64,000 nucleotides of DNA from Athripsodes cinereus (GCA_947579605.1 OX388312.1:17879313-17943312); one strand, 5' to 3'. Counted from the stretch's first letter, positions 1-9,901 are shown. The notes: generated by a model from the sequence alone, not told the origin. Translations and numbers: made by a program.

Positions 1-430
1 ATGACTGCATTAAGTTTATTTATGTACATCTGTTTATCTACTGCAACAATAGAATGACCTTTGTCTCCCCTGGTAACAATAATGTTATTGTCTTCAACTT
101 TCTTTCTTATGGAAGCAATGGAAGCTTTAGAAATATTTAAGCATCAGGATAATATTGTTAATATCCAAATTCCCGCTAAGTCCCCATTACTAGTTTACCC
201 CGTCTCACCTAATGTTGTACCTACCAATGCCACTCCCCACTCTTCTACTTCAATCCCTGCACCCACCCCTCTCCCTCCTCTGTGACCACCTTCAATTTTT
301 GTAGGGGACATTTTACTTTTCAGTACTCTTGAGAATGCCCATTGAAGTGGGCGAAAACGTTAGAGTTTGAATAAATGTGGTGAAAATATATTCAGTGTTT
401 TGATTGTTTATTAATTACTGAATATTAATT
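1..430 (-). mobile_element. Penelope-like retroelement remnant (5' part of ORF)
   Basis: Read on the - strand, bases 120-1 encode a stretch with IIVTRGDKGHSIVAVDKQMY, the N-terminal reverse-transcriptase motif of Penelope-like elements (a conserved DKG followed by hydrophobics and a DxxxY). The ORF runs off the left edge. Upstream of it (120-430) lies non-coding sequence with a C/T-rich tract and a segment around 330-365 that looks like an element terminus. No complete protein can be read and frames change near 120-130, so it is a fragment. It lies in an upstream Dscam intron. Family assignment rests on one motif. Confidence 0.5.
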
Positions 431-468
431 TTCACAGTGTGAACACAAACACCCTTCAACAATTTTAT

Positions 469-1759
469 ATTTTTTTTTTTACGCGGCGGCAGAATTGCCA
501 TCCACACTTCTCAGCATTGTACAACCAGATAAGTCTCCATATGATCAGTCATGATCACACAAAAACTTAACAGTCTAATGCCGGGAAAAATTCACCTATC
601 CAGATATACAGGATATCAAAGGATTAGGCTCAAAACGCGGGATCAAAATACCAGCATTGTGCCTGAAATATCTGTGTTCAAAAACTTTTTTACAATATTA
701 CAAGTGTTTATTATAATAGATTTTTGAATTTTAATGTACAAATTAACCGGTAAATCTAATTTTTGTAAATTATTTATTAAAGATTTCGGAGTTACCCCTG
801 TAGCTGACATGACTAAAGGTATTATATAAACGGACCTAGAATGCCAAATATTTTTTATTTCTCCTGCTAGTTCTGTATATTTACGTATTTTTTCAGCGAC
901 GGTTGTTTGTATATTATGTGTATTTGGGACAGCGATGTCGATTAGGTACGTTATTTTATTACGTTTATCATGTAATACTAAATCGGGTCTATTATGATGT
1001 ATTTGTCTATCTGTTATTATGGTTTTATCATAATAGAGCCTATAATTTTGATTTTCTAAAACCGGTTCCGGGTTGTATTTAAAATAAGGTATTACATTAT
1101 TTGAGTTTAAAAGATTATGTTAAATAGCTAAATTTTGATGTATAATTTTTGCGACATGATTATGTCTATAAGTATACTCAGTTTGAGCGAGAGTGGAACA
1201 ACCCGAAACTATGTGTTGAATTGTTTCCGGTTTGGCCAGACATTTTCTACACGAATCATCAATTATGTTTTGATTTTTTATAATATATTTTTGATAATTT
1301 TTTGTATTTATTACCTGATCTTGAATTGCTAGCATAAAACCCTCGGTTTCCCCATACAATTCCCCAATGGTCAACCACCTGTTTGACGCATATTTGTCAA
1401 CATAAGATTGGTTGAGATCATTGAGGTGTCTAGCATGAAGTTCCTTCCTACCCCAAGATTCTAACAAAATATTTAAATAGTTTAATCGCGGACCTACTGT
1501 TTCGTCATTTAAATTTAAAGGTGTATGATTTTTATCGGCCTGTATTATAATTTTATGTAATATAGAATTATTTTGTTTGTTCTTAAAAAATGTTTTAAGG
1601 GATTCTATTTGATTATTATGTAAAGAGGAAATGTTAACAATTCCTCTTCCTCCTATACTCCTAGGCAGAACCAACCTTTCTTTCGCGGAATTTGGATGAT
1701 GATACCTATTTTTTGTTAGTTGTGTTCTAATAAGTCTTTCTAATTTATCTAGATCCGTT

Positions 1760-1795
<36 letters not shown>

Positions 1796-2700
1796 ATCTT
1801 TATTGACCATAATTTTACACAAATACATAAACAACAAAATTACAAAACGTGACAATTAACAAAATTAGGCCAAAAGGCGGACTTGTTGCTAGGCAACGTC
1901 TTCCAGTCAATAGTTTTAGACCATTTTATGATGCCAAATGAGTATGTTAATAATGGGATTGCCCACGCGTTTATTGCTTTTACTATGTTTTTGGCCGATA
2001 GATCACATTTAAATATTTTATTAAGTCTATCTTTAAAATCATTTGTTAATTTAGTTTTGATTAAAGAGTGATTTAAATTTTTAGATTGCGGAAAACCTAA
2101 ATATTTGTATATTTCATTACTATTCATGTTATTAATTTGATAATTAGAAACTATATCCTGACATTCTATAATTTTACCTTTTTCAATGTGTAATGTTTTA
2201 CATTTATCTAGCCCAAAAGACATTCTTATGTCGTCTGAGAATTTTTTTGTTATACTCATTAGTTTTTCTAATTCGGTATCCGATTTAGCGTATATTTTTA
2301 TATCGTCCATATACATTAAATGCGATATTTTTGTTGACGAACGAGTATTTCCGTTAATTTTGATTCCATATTTGGATTCATTTAATAAATTGGATAGAGG
2401 ATTTATTGCCAAACAAAACCAAAGTGGACTTAAGGAATCTCCTTGATAGATACCTCTTTTAATAGGAATATCTTTTAGAGTTATAGATTTATTATTAAGA
2501 TTTAAATTTAAATCGATATTCCACGAACTCATTACTATTTTTAAGAAATTTATGATTGTTGGATTAATTTTATAAATTTTGAAAATTTCTATTAGCCACG
2601 AGTGAGGTACGCTATCAAATGCTTTTTGATAATCGATATAACAAATATTTAAATTACGATTACGCGTTTGTATTTGTTTAAGTATTACGGAATCTATTAT
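469..2700 (-). pseudogene. 3' half of R4/Dong-like ORF: RT palm, thumb, Cys/His cluster, restriction-like endonuclease
   Basis: Translation of 2700-2000 gives the RT palm, including a YQKAFDSVPHSW motif (first catalytic Asp), GIYQGDSLSPLWF, and YMDDIKIYA (catalytic DD). After a 150-bp insertion the frame resumes with TDLDKLERLIRTQLTKNRYH and LPRSIGGRGIVNI, typical of the R4 group. Next come CRKCLAKPETIQHIVSGC and the endonuclease with PD...D...IDIA. An in-frame TAA at about 1120-1122 separates the Cys cluster from the endonuclease; the same frame continues beyond it. The C-terminus (SGTMLVF then stop) matches the second copy at 36.5 kb. Confidence 0.8.
1762..1912 (-). mobile_element. Short LINE/SINE 3'-tail insertion with (TAAA)n tail
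   Basis: This 150-bp block interrupts the R4-like ORF between the conserved GIIKWSKT and DLDKLERL. On the - strand it ends with an AATAAA and a (TTTA)n run, seen on + as TAAA repeats at about 1762-1795. The host sequence GTTTT occurs at both borders (1757-1761 and 1913-1917), a 5-bp duplication. The internal text, with a CCTAGC...AAGTCCGCC motif, resembles the 3' ends of LINE-derived repeats common in insects. It carries no ORF of its own. Confidence 0.55.
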
Positions 2701-2806
2701 TAGTTGTTCCTTTATTTATTTATTTATTTATTGTTGGGGTAAGATATGCACCGCGACCTATAAGATCTATTGTACTCCCCCTACTCAGCTTTCCCGGTGT
2801 TGCCCG

Positions 2807-5800
2807 TCAAAGCGCACCCTCAAGTCCCAGACATCTTATGAAGTCTAATATCTTGAGAGGGTCCAAGGTGTGGAGAGATTCCACTTCTACCCAGTGTCTA
2901 CCTAGGGCTTTGATTCTTGCGAATACCACAGCATTGCATTCCGCTAGGAGATGTCGAGGAGTCTCGGCCTCTTCTTCACAAAATCTACAAGTGCCGTCTT
3001 CTTCAAGTCCTAGTTTGCGTAAGTGTTCCTTGAGCCTGCAGTGACCCGTTAGGAAACCCGTTACTGCTTTAAGACTTGTTTTACTTAGGTTAGTGCATAC
3101 CTTGGCTCTATCGAAGTTATATCCTCCGAGTAGTTCCTTGGCTTGCCTAAGCCTAGGGAGATTTTTCCATAATTCATTTCTTTCTTGTCTCCCTTTCTTT
3201 TTAATTTCCTCTTGGAAAAACGTATGTCCCAAACCACAGAATGGTTCTGGTCCATAGAGTTGCGTTGCCGCACCCTTTCTTGCCAGCTTATCAGCTCGTT
3301 CATTTCCCTCAACCCCGATGTGTCCGGGTACCCAGAAGAGGGTGACTTTATTCTTCTTGCCTAACTCGTTAAGTTTGAGGAGGCATGTCCAAACCATCTT
3401 GGAGTTGATGATGTTTGAACCCAATGCTTTAATAGCTGCTTGACTGTCAGATAGTATAGCTATATGTTGCTTACTATATCCTCTGTCGAGATTGAACTGG
3501 ATACATCTTTCCAAAGCATATACTTCTGCTTGGAAGACACTTGGGAATTTTCCCATTGCTTCAGAGTATTCGGTGCGTGGCCCGTAGACTCCTGCTCCAG
3601 TTCCCTCTTCTGTTTTGGATCCATCCGTGTACCATACGATGGTTCCATTCTTGAGAGAGTGTATAATATCCTCGTCCCATTCTTTCTTTGTGCTCAGTTT
3701 GATAGCAAAATTCTTCTCGAAACTGAACTTCTTGATCATTAGATCGGCTGGCAGGTCAATGAGGTATGCGCAGTCATTTAGAATTTCTTCTCCTTTGATG
3801 CGATTTACCCTCGTTGATTCTGTCTTCTTAAGTCTGAGATATGTCTTCTTTGCAGTTTCCTCCACTACCATGTGGAGCGGAGAAAGATTGAGGATCACCT
3901 CCATGGCTGCTGTTGGACATGTTCTCATTGCTCCTGTTATGCATAAGCATGCTAACCTTTGTACCTTTTCGAGTAATTTCCTCGTGGTAACAAGTTTGGT
4001 TCTACTTGACCATGCAATGGCTCCATATGTGATGATTGGTTTTATCATCGCTGTATACATCCATAGCAGGATGCTTGGGTTGCAACCCCAATTTTTACCT
4101 GCTATCCTTCTGCAAATCATAAGTGCAGAGGTTGCTTTTTCGACTACTTTGTCGACGTGCCTATTCCACAGCAGCTTTTTGTCTAGTGTTACACCTAGAT
4201 ATTTTGCTGTATCACTCCATTCTACAACAGCTCCATCTAGAAAGATTTCCTTGGTGTTTTGGAGTTTCATTTTGTTTGTGAATGGTACTGGTGTGGTTTT
4301 TCCTGAATTCAATTTCAGTCCCACAGATAAGCACCATCTTCTTGTAAGTTCTAGTGCACTCTGCATTAAATCACATAGCACATCTTCAAACTTGCCTCTG
4401 ATTGTGATGACTATGTCATCGGCATATCCATTTACATGGTATCTGTGCTCGGTGAGTTTCCCGAGTATTTCGTCTACAACTAGACTCCAGATGAGGGGTG
4501 ATAGGACTCCTCCTTGCGGACATCCTCTTGTGGTTGCAACTTTAATGTTGTTTTCTCCTACTTTGGATTCCGCAGTTCTTGTGGCCAGCATATGTTTTAT
4601 CCATCTGGATATTGTGCTGCCTACTCCTCTTTTCTTTAGCGCTTCTTCGACTGCCTCATGGGAGGTGTTGTCAAAAGCTCCTTCTATGTCCAAGAATGCA
4701 CACAGAGCTATTTCTTTATCGTCGAGGCTCTTCTGGATTAACTCGGTCAGCTCACACAGGGCGGAGTCCGTGGATCTTCCTACCCTGTATGCATGCTGAT
4801 TTGGATGTAGTGGTGTTTTATCCAGTAGCTCGCTTCTTATGTAGTTGTCTACTACTTTCTCCATCGTCTTTAGCAGGAATGAAGTTAGACTGATGGGTCT
4901 GTATGACTTTGGAAGGGTTGAGTCCTTCTTACCATTTTTTGGTATGAAAGTCACACGTGCTCTGCGCCACGATCTGGGTATATATCCCAGAGCTAGGCTG
5001 CTTCTTATGATTCTTAAAAGATGTGGAAAGATTTCTTTCTGTCCCTTCTGAAGTAGAACTGGGAGAATGCCATCTACTCCCGGTGATTTGTATGGCTGAA
5101 ATGAGTTTATGGCCCACTTCAGCCGCCCCGGGGTGCAGACTGTCTTTGTCATTTCCCAATCTTCTTTCTTAGATTTGTAACACATTGTGTGCTCCAAGTC
5201 TGCTTCGACGGTTTGACTGCCTGGGAAGTGAGTTTCTAACAGCAGAAGTGCTCTCTGCTCCTCACTCTCGGTGTAGTTTCCATCGGGTTTTTTGAGAGAC
5301 ACTGGTCCCTGTAACCCTCCTTTAGCCAGTGCTTTGTGTAGTCTGGCTGCTATCGGAGTTTCAGTGATTCCTTCACAAAAATCTCTAAAGCTTTTTCGCT
5401 TTGCTTTCCTTATTTCTTTGTTGTAGTTGGTGAGTGCCTCAGTGTACTCCTGCCAGTCTCCACCCCCTCTTGCACGATTGTATAATCGTCGCACTGAGGC
5501 CCTTAGATTTGACAGTTTGTTGTTCCACCAAGGCACTTCCCTACAACTTCTTTTCTCTCGAACAGGACAATTTGACTCGTATGCATCCAAAATTGCTACA
5601 TTTAAGTCTTGTACAGCCTGCTCTAGTTCATAATGGTTTTTTACTTTAGAATTGACCAGTTCTAAGTTGTGCTTAAGACTGGTCATATATCCTTCCCAGT
5701 CTGTTTTCCTGGGATTTCTTACAAGATCTGTCTTTATAGACAGGCCTTCTAAATCAAATCTTATGATTTTGTGGTCGGAGAGAGAGGGTTCCTGCGAAAC

Positions 5801-6388
5801 CCTCCATCTCTTGACCATTCTGTTGATATTCCCACTTGAGAGTGTAATATCTAATACTTCCTGTCTTACTCTAGTGATAAATGTGGGGTCACTTCCCACA
5901 TTCAATATATCTAGGTTTTCAGTCAGGATGAATTCTAGGAGTTCTTCGCCTCTTCTGTTTATATCACTACTCCCCCACATAGTGTTATGAGCATTTGCAT
6001 CACACCCCAGTATGAGAGGGAGGTTGTTATTACTACAATAATTTACTAAACTTTGAACTTCTAATGGTGGCGCTGGCCCATGATAGTCAAAGTATGCCGT
6101 TGCAATTACTATATCTCGACATGTATCACCCATATCGATACTTGCTCGGATGGGTACTAGATCACGAGACATGAATTCCGACAGAGACATATATTTAATG
6201 TTGTCCCTTATCAAGATGCAAGCTCTTGGTTTGTCAGTCCTCATATCCCAGATTACTTTAGCACCCAAACTAGACAGACCTCTGATCTGTCCCTTGTAAA
6301 TCCAAGGTTCCTGTATTAACACAATTCCCAGACTAGTTTTAGCAAACATGTTCGCAATGGCAGCAGAGGCTCCCCTAGCATGATGCAA
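2807..6388 (-). CDS. LOA element ORF2: APE endonuclease, reverse transcriptase, RNase H
   Basis: Encodes about 1193 residues that nick target DNA and reverse-transcribe element RNA there. Approximate positions: APE-type endonuclease at residues 1-215 (NLHHARGAS start, IQEPW, CDANAHNTMWGS, SLSDHKII end); RT at 480-740 with ALCAFLDIEGAFDNTSH (first Asp), GCPQGGVLSPLIW and GYADDIV near 654; RNase H at 915-1040 with YTDGSK, AEVYAL, LSDSQAAIKAL and NERADKLA; and CRFCEEEAETPRHLLAEC near 1132-1150. The codon opening this ORF is TTG, and the frame continues upstream through IAQVNLHHARG, so the true N-terminus lies slightly further up and no good ATG is obvious. Translation may rely on reinitiation after ORF1. 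No stop or frameshift is visible. Confidence 0.9.
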   Translation of the reverse strand: MHHARGASAAIANMFAKTSLGIVLIQEPWIYKGQIRGLSSLGAKVIWDMRTDKPRACILIRDNIKYMSLSEFMSRDLVPIRASIDMGDTCRDIVIATAYFDYHGPAPPLEVQSLVNYCSNNNLPLILGCDANAHNTMWGSSDINRRGEELLEFILTENLDILNVGSDPTFITRVRQEVLDITLSSGNINRMVKRWRVSQEPSLSDHKIIRFDLEGLSIKTDLVRNPRKTDWEGYMTSLKHNLELVNSKVKNHYELEQAVQDLNVAILDAYESNCPVREKRSCREVPWWNNKLSNLRASVRRLYNRARGGGDWQEYTEALTNYNKEIRKAKRKSFRDFCEGITETPIAARLHKALAKGGLQGPVSLKKPDGNYTESEEQRALLLLETHFPGSQTVEADLEHTMCYKSKKEDWEMTKTVCTPGRLKWAINSFQPYKSPGVDGILPVLLQKGQKEIFPHLLRIIRSSLALGYIPRSWRRARVTFIPKNGKKDSTLPKSYRPISLTSFLLKTMEKVVDNYIRSELLDKTPLHPNQHAYRVGRSTDSALCELTELIQKSLDDKEIALCAFLDIEGAFDNTSHEAVEEALKKRGVGSTISRWIKHMLATRTAESKVGENNIKVATTRGCPQGGVLSPLIWSLVVDEILGKLTEHRYHVNGYADDIVITIRGKFEDVLCDLMQSALELTRRWCLSVGLKLNSGKTTPVPFTNKMKLQNTKEIFLDGAVVEWSDTAKYLGVTLDKKLLWNRHVDKVVEKATSALMICRRIAGKNWGCNPSILLWMYTAMIKPIITYGAIAWSSRTKLVTTRKLLEKVQRLACLCITGAMRTCPTAAMEVILNLSPLHMVVEETAKKTYLRLKKTESTRVNRIKGEEILNDCAYLIDLPADLMIKKFSFEKNFAIKLSTKKEWDEDIIHSLKNGTIVWYTDGSKTEEGTGAGVYGPRTEYSEAMGKFPSVFQAEVYALERCIQFNLDRGYSKQHIAILSDSQAAIKALGSNIINSKMVWTCLLKLNELGKKNKVTLFWVPGHIGVEGNERADKLARKGAATQLYGPEPFCGLGHTFFQEEIKKKGRQERNELWKNLPRLRQAKELLGGYNFDRAKVCTNLSKTSLKAVTGFLTGHCRLKEHLRKLGLEEDGTCRFCEEEAETPRHLLAECNAVVFARIKALGRHWVEVESLHTLDPLKILDFIRCLGLEGAL

Positions 6389-6528
6389 GTTTACCTGAGC
6401 TATCCTGGTGATAGTATTTGTTGATTTTGTGTTAATTTTTATTTATTTATTTATATTATATATTTATACTTATATAAATATATATACTTTGTGATAAATT
6501 ATTATCTACTGTTAAGAGTGCAAGCCTC

Positions 6529-8175
6529 TTACTCCTGGACCATTTCCACTACTTGGGCATCGTCTTCCCCTTCTTCTGCTGAAAGTAGTTCTTCCTCCCT
6601 ACCTGAGCTCGTCAATGAGTTCGGACTTGCGAGCGGGCTCGCATCGTCCTCCATCTCAATGACATCTCTCTCATCCCCCGAGTGAGGCACCCCTCCAGAG
6701 GAAGTCCCCTCCGACAAGATGCCCCCCCCGGAAGAATCAGGTAGGGAGGTAGGTGGCATGATGACTACACCCTCCTCTCTTTTCTTTTTTCCCAGTCCCT
6801 GAACCTGGATTTCCCCATATCGGTAGAAGAGTGATCCCCTCTTCTCTGACATGTTTTTGTGGGAGACCTGGTCTACCTCCATACTCAGGAGCCAACCAGT
6901 TCCGTCCTTCTTGCTGGCAAGGATTCTCCAGAGGGTGATGTTGAGCCCCTCATTTTGCCTATCCAGCATCTTTAACACTTCCTCTGTGGTCATGTCCTGG
7001 CTTCTGGGGAAGAAGATGGTGACGGTGTGTGCCTTCGGGACATCCTCCTCTGAGCATGCCCTAAGCCCCGCCCCCTCCCATCCCCCCAGAGACCCGACCA
7101 CAGACTTCAACCACTCAGCTGTTGATGTGGTAGCACAGTCCACCAAGAGCATGCTTGGTTTGAAGCGTATGCTTCGGAACTGTACTTTGCTTAGTGATGA
7201 TGTCGTGTCCGACATCATCTCCTTCAAGATTAGGTTCTCCAACCTAGTGAGACCTTCGTTGTCAATGATGACTTTCGGGTACTCACTTGGCAGAATTACC
7301 ACTCTTACTGTTTTAAGAGCAGTTGCATAGCTGGTGACTTGCCCAGTCGACCCAGTACTAGCCTGGGTCTGTGCAACTGCCCTTTTCTTTGAGGCTGGGT
7401 CCTGTGGAGGAGTTGTCAGCCTCTTCTTGGCATTTTGTTCTTTGGGTACAGGCCCCTTCGCAATTGCCTTCTCTTTGGCTTCCTCAGGTGCGCGCCCTTC
7501 GGATGATCCATTGGCGCTTTGCTGTTCGGGTGTGACCTTCCCAGCAAGCGCCCTCTTCCTCGCCTCCTCTGGTTCAAGCCCAATCGTGAGGTAGCGGAGA
7601 TACCACTTTATTCGGGCACCACTGAGGCCTATCCTCAGCGGATCGTCCCGGCCCCCGGGCTCGCCTGGGGCTGGTAGTGGCATCGTCCGCCACCTCGGCT
7701 TCTTTTGTTTGTTGTTACCACTAGCTCCGGATTTTCCGGGGTTGCTAGTGGAAGCGTCGCCACCACCAGTCCCGGAGGGCCCGGGTTTATTACTGGTAGA
7801 GGTTTCGCAACCACTAGCCCCGGTTTTTCCGGTGATGTTGCCAGTGGAAACACATCTAGGTTCCTGTCTTCGGCGGTCCTCCAGAAGACAGGCAGCTGTT
7901 GGTGCCTGGTCTGGGTGTCGATTCGTTGACCGCCCCTCAGGAGCGGACAACGATGCCCCGTCCTCAGGCTTGGACATGGTGTTTGCGGGGCATGCCCGCT
8001 TAAATTTTCTTTTTTTTCTTTTTCTTTTTTGAAAATCCATATTGGTCCCACGATTAGCTAGGGAACTAAATGTCCGCTGCATCAGAGCCCCGCATGATAC
8101 AGTAAGGCTAATTACTCCAGGAGGTCGCCAGGTATCCTGAAGGCCCCGTTTGAGACACCATAACCCTGGTGCCAT
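6529..8175 (-). CDS. LOA element ORF1: nucleic-acid-binding protein
   Basis: A 548-residue protein from a good ATG. The N-terminal half is rich in Ser/Gly/Pro/Lys with a basic tract (KRKRKKRKFKR near residue 55) and looks disordered. The C-terminal part, about residues 280-470 (starting near SYATALKTVRVVILPSEYPK), resembles the DUF4780-type domain found in LOA ORF1 proteins; that assignment is from memory of the family. A short acidic tail follows. No CCHC knuckle is seen. ORF1 proteins of this group bind element RNA in the cytoplasmic RNP. The reading frame is intact and lies 139 bp upstream of ORF2, so both are presumably translated from one transcript. Confidence 0.75.
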   Translation of the reverse strand: MAPGLWCLKRGLQDTWRPPGVISLTVSCGALMQRTFSSLANRGTNMDFQKRKRKKRKFKRACPANTMSKPEDGASLSAPEGRSTNRHPDQAPTAACLLEDRRRQEPRCVSTGNITGKTGASGCETSTSNKPGPSGTGGGDASTSNPGKSGASGNNKQKKPRWRTMPLPAPGEPGGRDDPLRIGLSGARIKWYLRYLTIGLEPEEARKRALAGKVTPEQQSANGSSEGRAPEEAKEKAIAKGPVPKEQNAKKRLTTPPQDPASKKRAVAQTQASTGSTGQVTSYATALKTVRVVILPSEYPKVIIDNEGLTRLENLILKEMMSDTTSSLSKVQFRSIRFKPSMLLVDCATTSTAEWLKSVVGSLGGWEGAGLRACSEEDVPKAHTVTIFFPRSQDMTTEEVLKMLDRQNEGLNITLWRILASKKDGTGWLLSMEVDQVSHKNMSEKRGSLFYRYGEIQVQGLGKKKREEGVVIMPPTSLPDSSGGGILSEGTSSGGVPHSGDERDVIEMEDDASPLASPNSLTSSGREEELLSAEEGEDDAQVVEMVQE

Positions 8176-8405
8176 TCAGCCATCAGCACGGGTCGCTCCA
8201 CACCTTGGCTTGGGATTGATATGATGGAACATATGTGGTTGATTATAATGTGGTATGAACAAGGAGTTTTGACAGGAAAGCGGGCGTAGGATTGGGAGAG
8301 CGCTGACCGGAGGGATCTGTGGACAGATCAGCGTTCAGCTCAGGTATCCCGGGTGCGCCATACCCGTAACTCACTGGAACAGTGAGCCCCCTGGGGGACT
8401 GTTAG
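8176..8405 (-). promoter_or_regulatory. 5' UTR of the LOA element with consecutive hairpins
   Basis: This 230-bp leader is much more GC-rich than its surroundings. Its first 60 bases fold into adjacent stems: a C5/G5 stem (about 8387-8400), a perfect 7-bp stem with a 3-nt loop (CTCACTG/CAGTGAG, 8370-8386), and a further CGGGT/ACCCG-type stem. Such elements carry internal promoters in the leader, and several insect non-LTR elements begin with a structured, sometimes self-cleaving RNA. No ribozyme core was proved here. Confidence 0.45.
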
Positions 8406-8417
8406 TAGTTGTTCCTT

Positions 8418-9705
8418 ACATCCCATATGATTTTTACGACACCCTTTTTGTTCTTCAGCCAAAATTTTATTTTGCGTCACGTGATTATATATTTTATTAG
8501 TTAAGCACGATGTTAATATTTTATAAATAGTCGGTAAACACGTTATAGGTCTATATTGAGATGGATTTGTTGTATTTTGACTTTTAGGTAGCATGTATGT
8601 TAGACCTTTTGTTAAAAATTTAGGAACATTTTGCGGGTGTTGTATGAGATTTGTTAAAGAATTAGCAATATAAGGTTGTAGGGATGTGAAACGTTTATAC
8701 CAGAAATTATGTATTCCGTCGCAACCCGGGGATTTCCAGTTATGTGTATTTTTAATTACATTTTTAATTAAGTCAACGGAAATATTGGAGAATTCCATTT
8801 CGTCCACATCTGAATATCGATCAATTTCTTCATTTATCCAATTTCCATTTTTATGCTCAATATTTTTACTCCATATGTTAGACCAAAATTGTTTTAATTC
8901 CGGTTCCGATGGTAAGCCATTATTATTTTTATTAAAATCGATATTACTATTTAATTTTTTATAGAATTGTTTTTCATTTTTTACAAAAGAAGCGTTATCT
9001 TTTTTACGTTTAAGTTCTTTATTATACCGGCGTAATCGGCTAGATTTCGCGGCAAGTTTTTGTTTTAATATATCTAGTATTTCATTAATTTGAAAGTTTT
9101 GTATACCAGATATATTAAATCCATTATTTCGTGCTATTTTTTCAAAATATTTTATTATATTCCTACCCCGATTCCCGTTTTTAAATTCTGTGACTCTAGC
9201 AATATCTGTACGAATATTTTTTATGTTATTTTCCAAACGAATTTGCCAGTGGGGTTTTGATTTAGCTGTATTATTTTGATTATTATTTATTATTATAAGC
9301 TTAGAGCCAATTTTTTTATGAATATAAGTAAATGTAAATTCAAAAATGATATATTATCGTACAGAAATTTGTTAAATATTTTATTATTAAACTCGCAAAT
9401 TAAAGACGAAAGTTTTTTAGACGAATTTAATTTTCTAAATTTGGGCCTACACATCGGATCTGTATTAGCATAAAGATTGATGTTTTCGCGTACAGAATTG
9501 ATCAATTCTGTAATATTATTATCATTCGCGACGTTATCATCTACATTATGGATAACGTTATCTACATTATGGATAACGTTATTATATAAATCATTATTTT
9601 ATAATTGTGTATTTTTCTTTTATTATCCTCTCACGTATATAAATTGGAGTTAAAAGTATTGCCTTCCTCTAAAAAATCACATTGTAAAGCAAATGCTCTG
9701 GATTG
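8418..9705 (-). pseudogene. 5' half of R4/Dong-like ORF: N-terminus and RT fingers
   Basis: From 9236 to 8418 the frame is open and gives KPHWQIRLENNIKNIRTD, then WKSPGCDGIHNFWYKRF, MLPKSQNTTNPSQYRPITCL and AEEQKGCRKNHMGCKEQL, the RT finger motifs of the R2/R4 group. The last residue joins the 2700 side once the LOA insertion is removed. Upstream, in shifted frames, are MCRPKFRKLNSSKKLSSLIC and, near 9700-9650, [17 protein letters not shown], showing that the ORF begins at or beyond 9705. A frameshift in a T7 run (about 9310) breaks it. Confidence 0.75.
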
Positions 9706-9745
9706 TTGTGTAATATGATTCATATTTTACTTTTTCATGATTTAG

Positions 9746-9901
9746 ATGAAAAAACAAAGGACACTAAGATTACCTCTAGCAGTGAGACAATTCTACATGG
9801 CTTGAAAAAGTACACTAACTATTCCGTGGAAGTCCTGGCTACCACTAATGGTGGAGATGGAGTTAGATCCACACCTATCCACTGTCAAACTGAACAAGAT
9901 T
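9746..9901 (+). CDS. Dscam1: Dscam exon: second half of FN3
   Basis: Acceptor TTTAG precedes 9746; donor GTAAGT follows 9901. The text [20 protein letters not shown] is the F-G strand region of a fibronectin type III domain (L-x-x-Y-T-x-Y...A-x-T). The exon ends in phase 1, matching the next exon. The first half of this FN domain is not in the window, so its exon lies beyond the retroelement block at 1-9710. Confidence 0.9.

Larger units (their letters stand above)
2713..8405 (-). mobile_element. Full-length, apparently intact LOA-clade non-LTR retrotransposon
   Basis: A 5.7-kb element on the - strand inserted into the older R4/Dong-like LINE. Both borders carry the 12-bp target duplication TAGTTGTTCCTT (2701-2712 and 8406-8417). 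The 3' end is a (TAAA)n tail (TTTA repeats from 2713 on +). It has a 230-bp structured 5' UTR, ORF1 (8175-6529), a 139-bp spacer and ORF2 (6388-2807). Both ORFs are open. ORF2 has APE endonuclease, RT, RNase H and a C-terminal Cys/His motif, the layout of the I/LOA group; RT wording such as YRPISLTSFLLKTMEKVVD is typical of LOA. Open ORFs, the full 5' end and identical duplications suggest a young, possibly active copy. Confidence 0.88.
469..9710 (-). mobile_element. Decayed R2/R4/Dong-type non-LTR retrotransposon, split by a nested LOA element
   Basis: A single-ORF LINE on the - strand, interrupted at 2713-8405 by a younger element. In element order it has an N-terminal region (9705-9240), a reverse transcriptase (8900-2000), a Cys/His cluster (about 1250-1190), and a C-terminal PD-(D/E)XK endonuclease (about 1000-900: RPDLVLHDKRNK followed by YLIDIAVP). 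A poly(A) tail shows as T13 at 468-480. A C-terminal restriction-like endonuclease with no N-terminal APE domain is the mark of the R2/R4/NeSL group. The YMDDIKIYAKS active-site context fits R4/Dong best. The ORF has at least one in-frame stop (about 1120), a frameshift in a T run near 9310 and a small insertion at 1762-1912, so it is dead. Confidence 0.8.

Noticed and set aside
3615..4799. A 394-codon + strand ORF
   Set aside because: It is a shadow antisense to LOA ORF2, whose catalytic motifs are all on the - strand.
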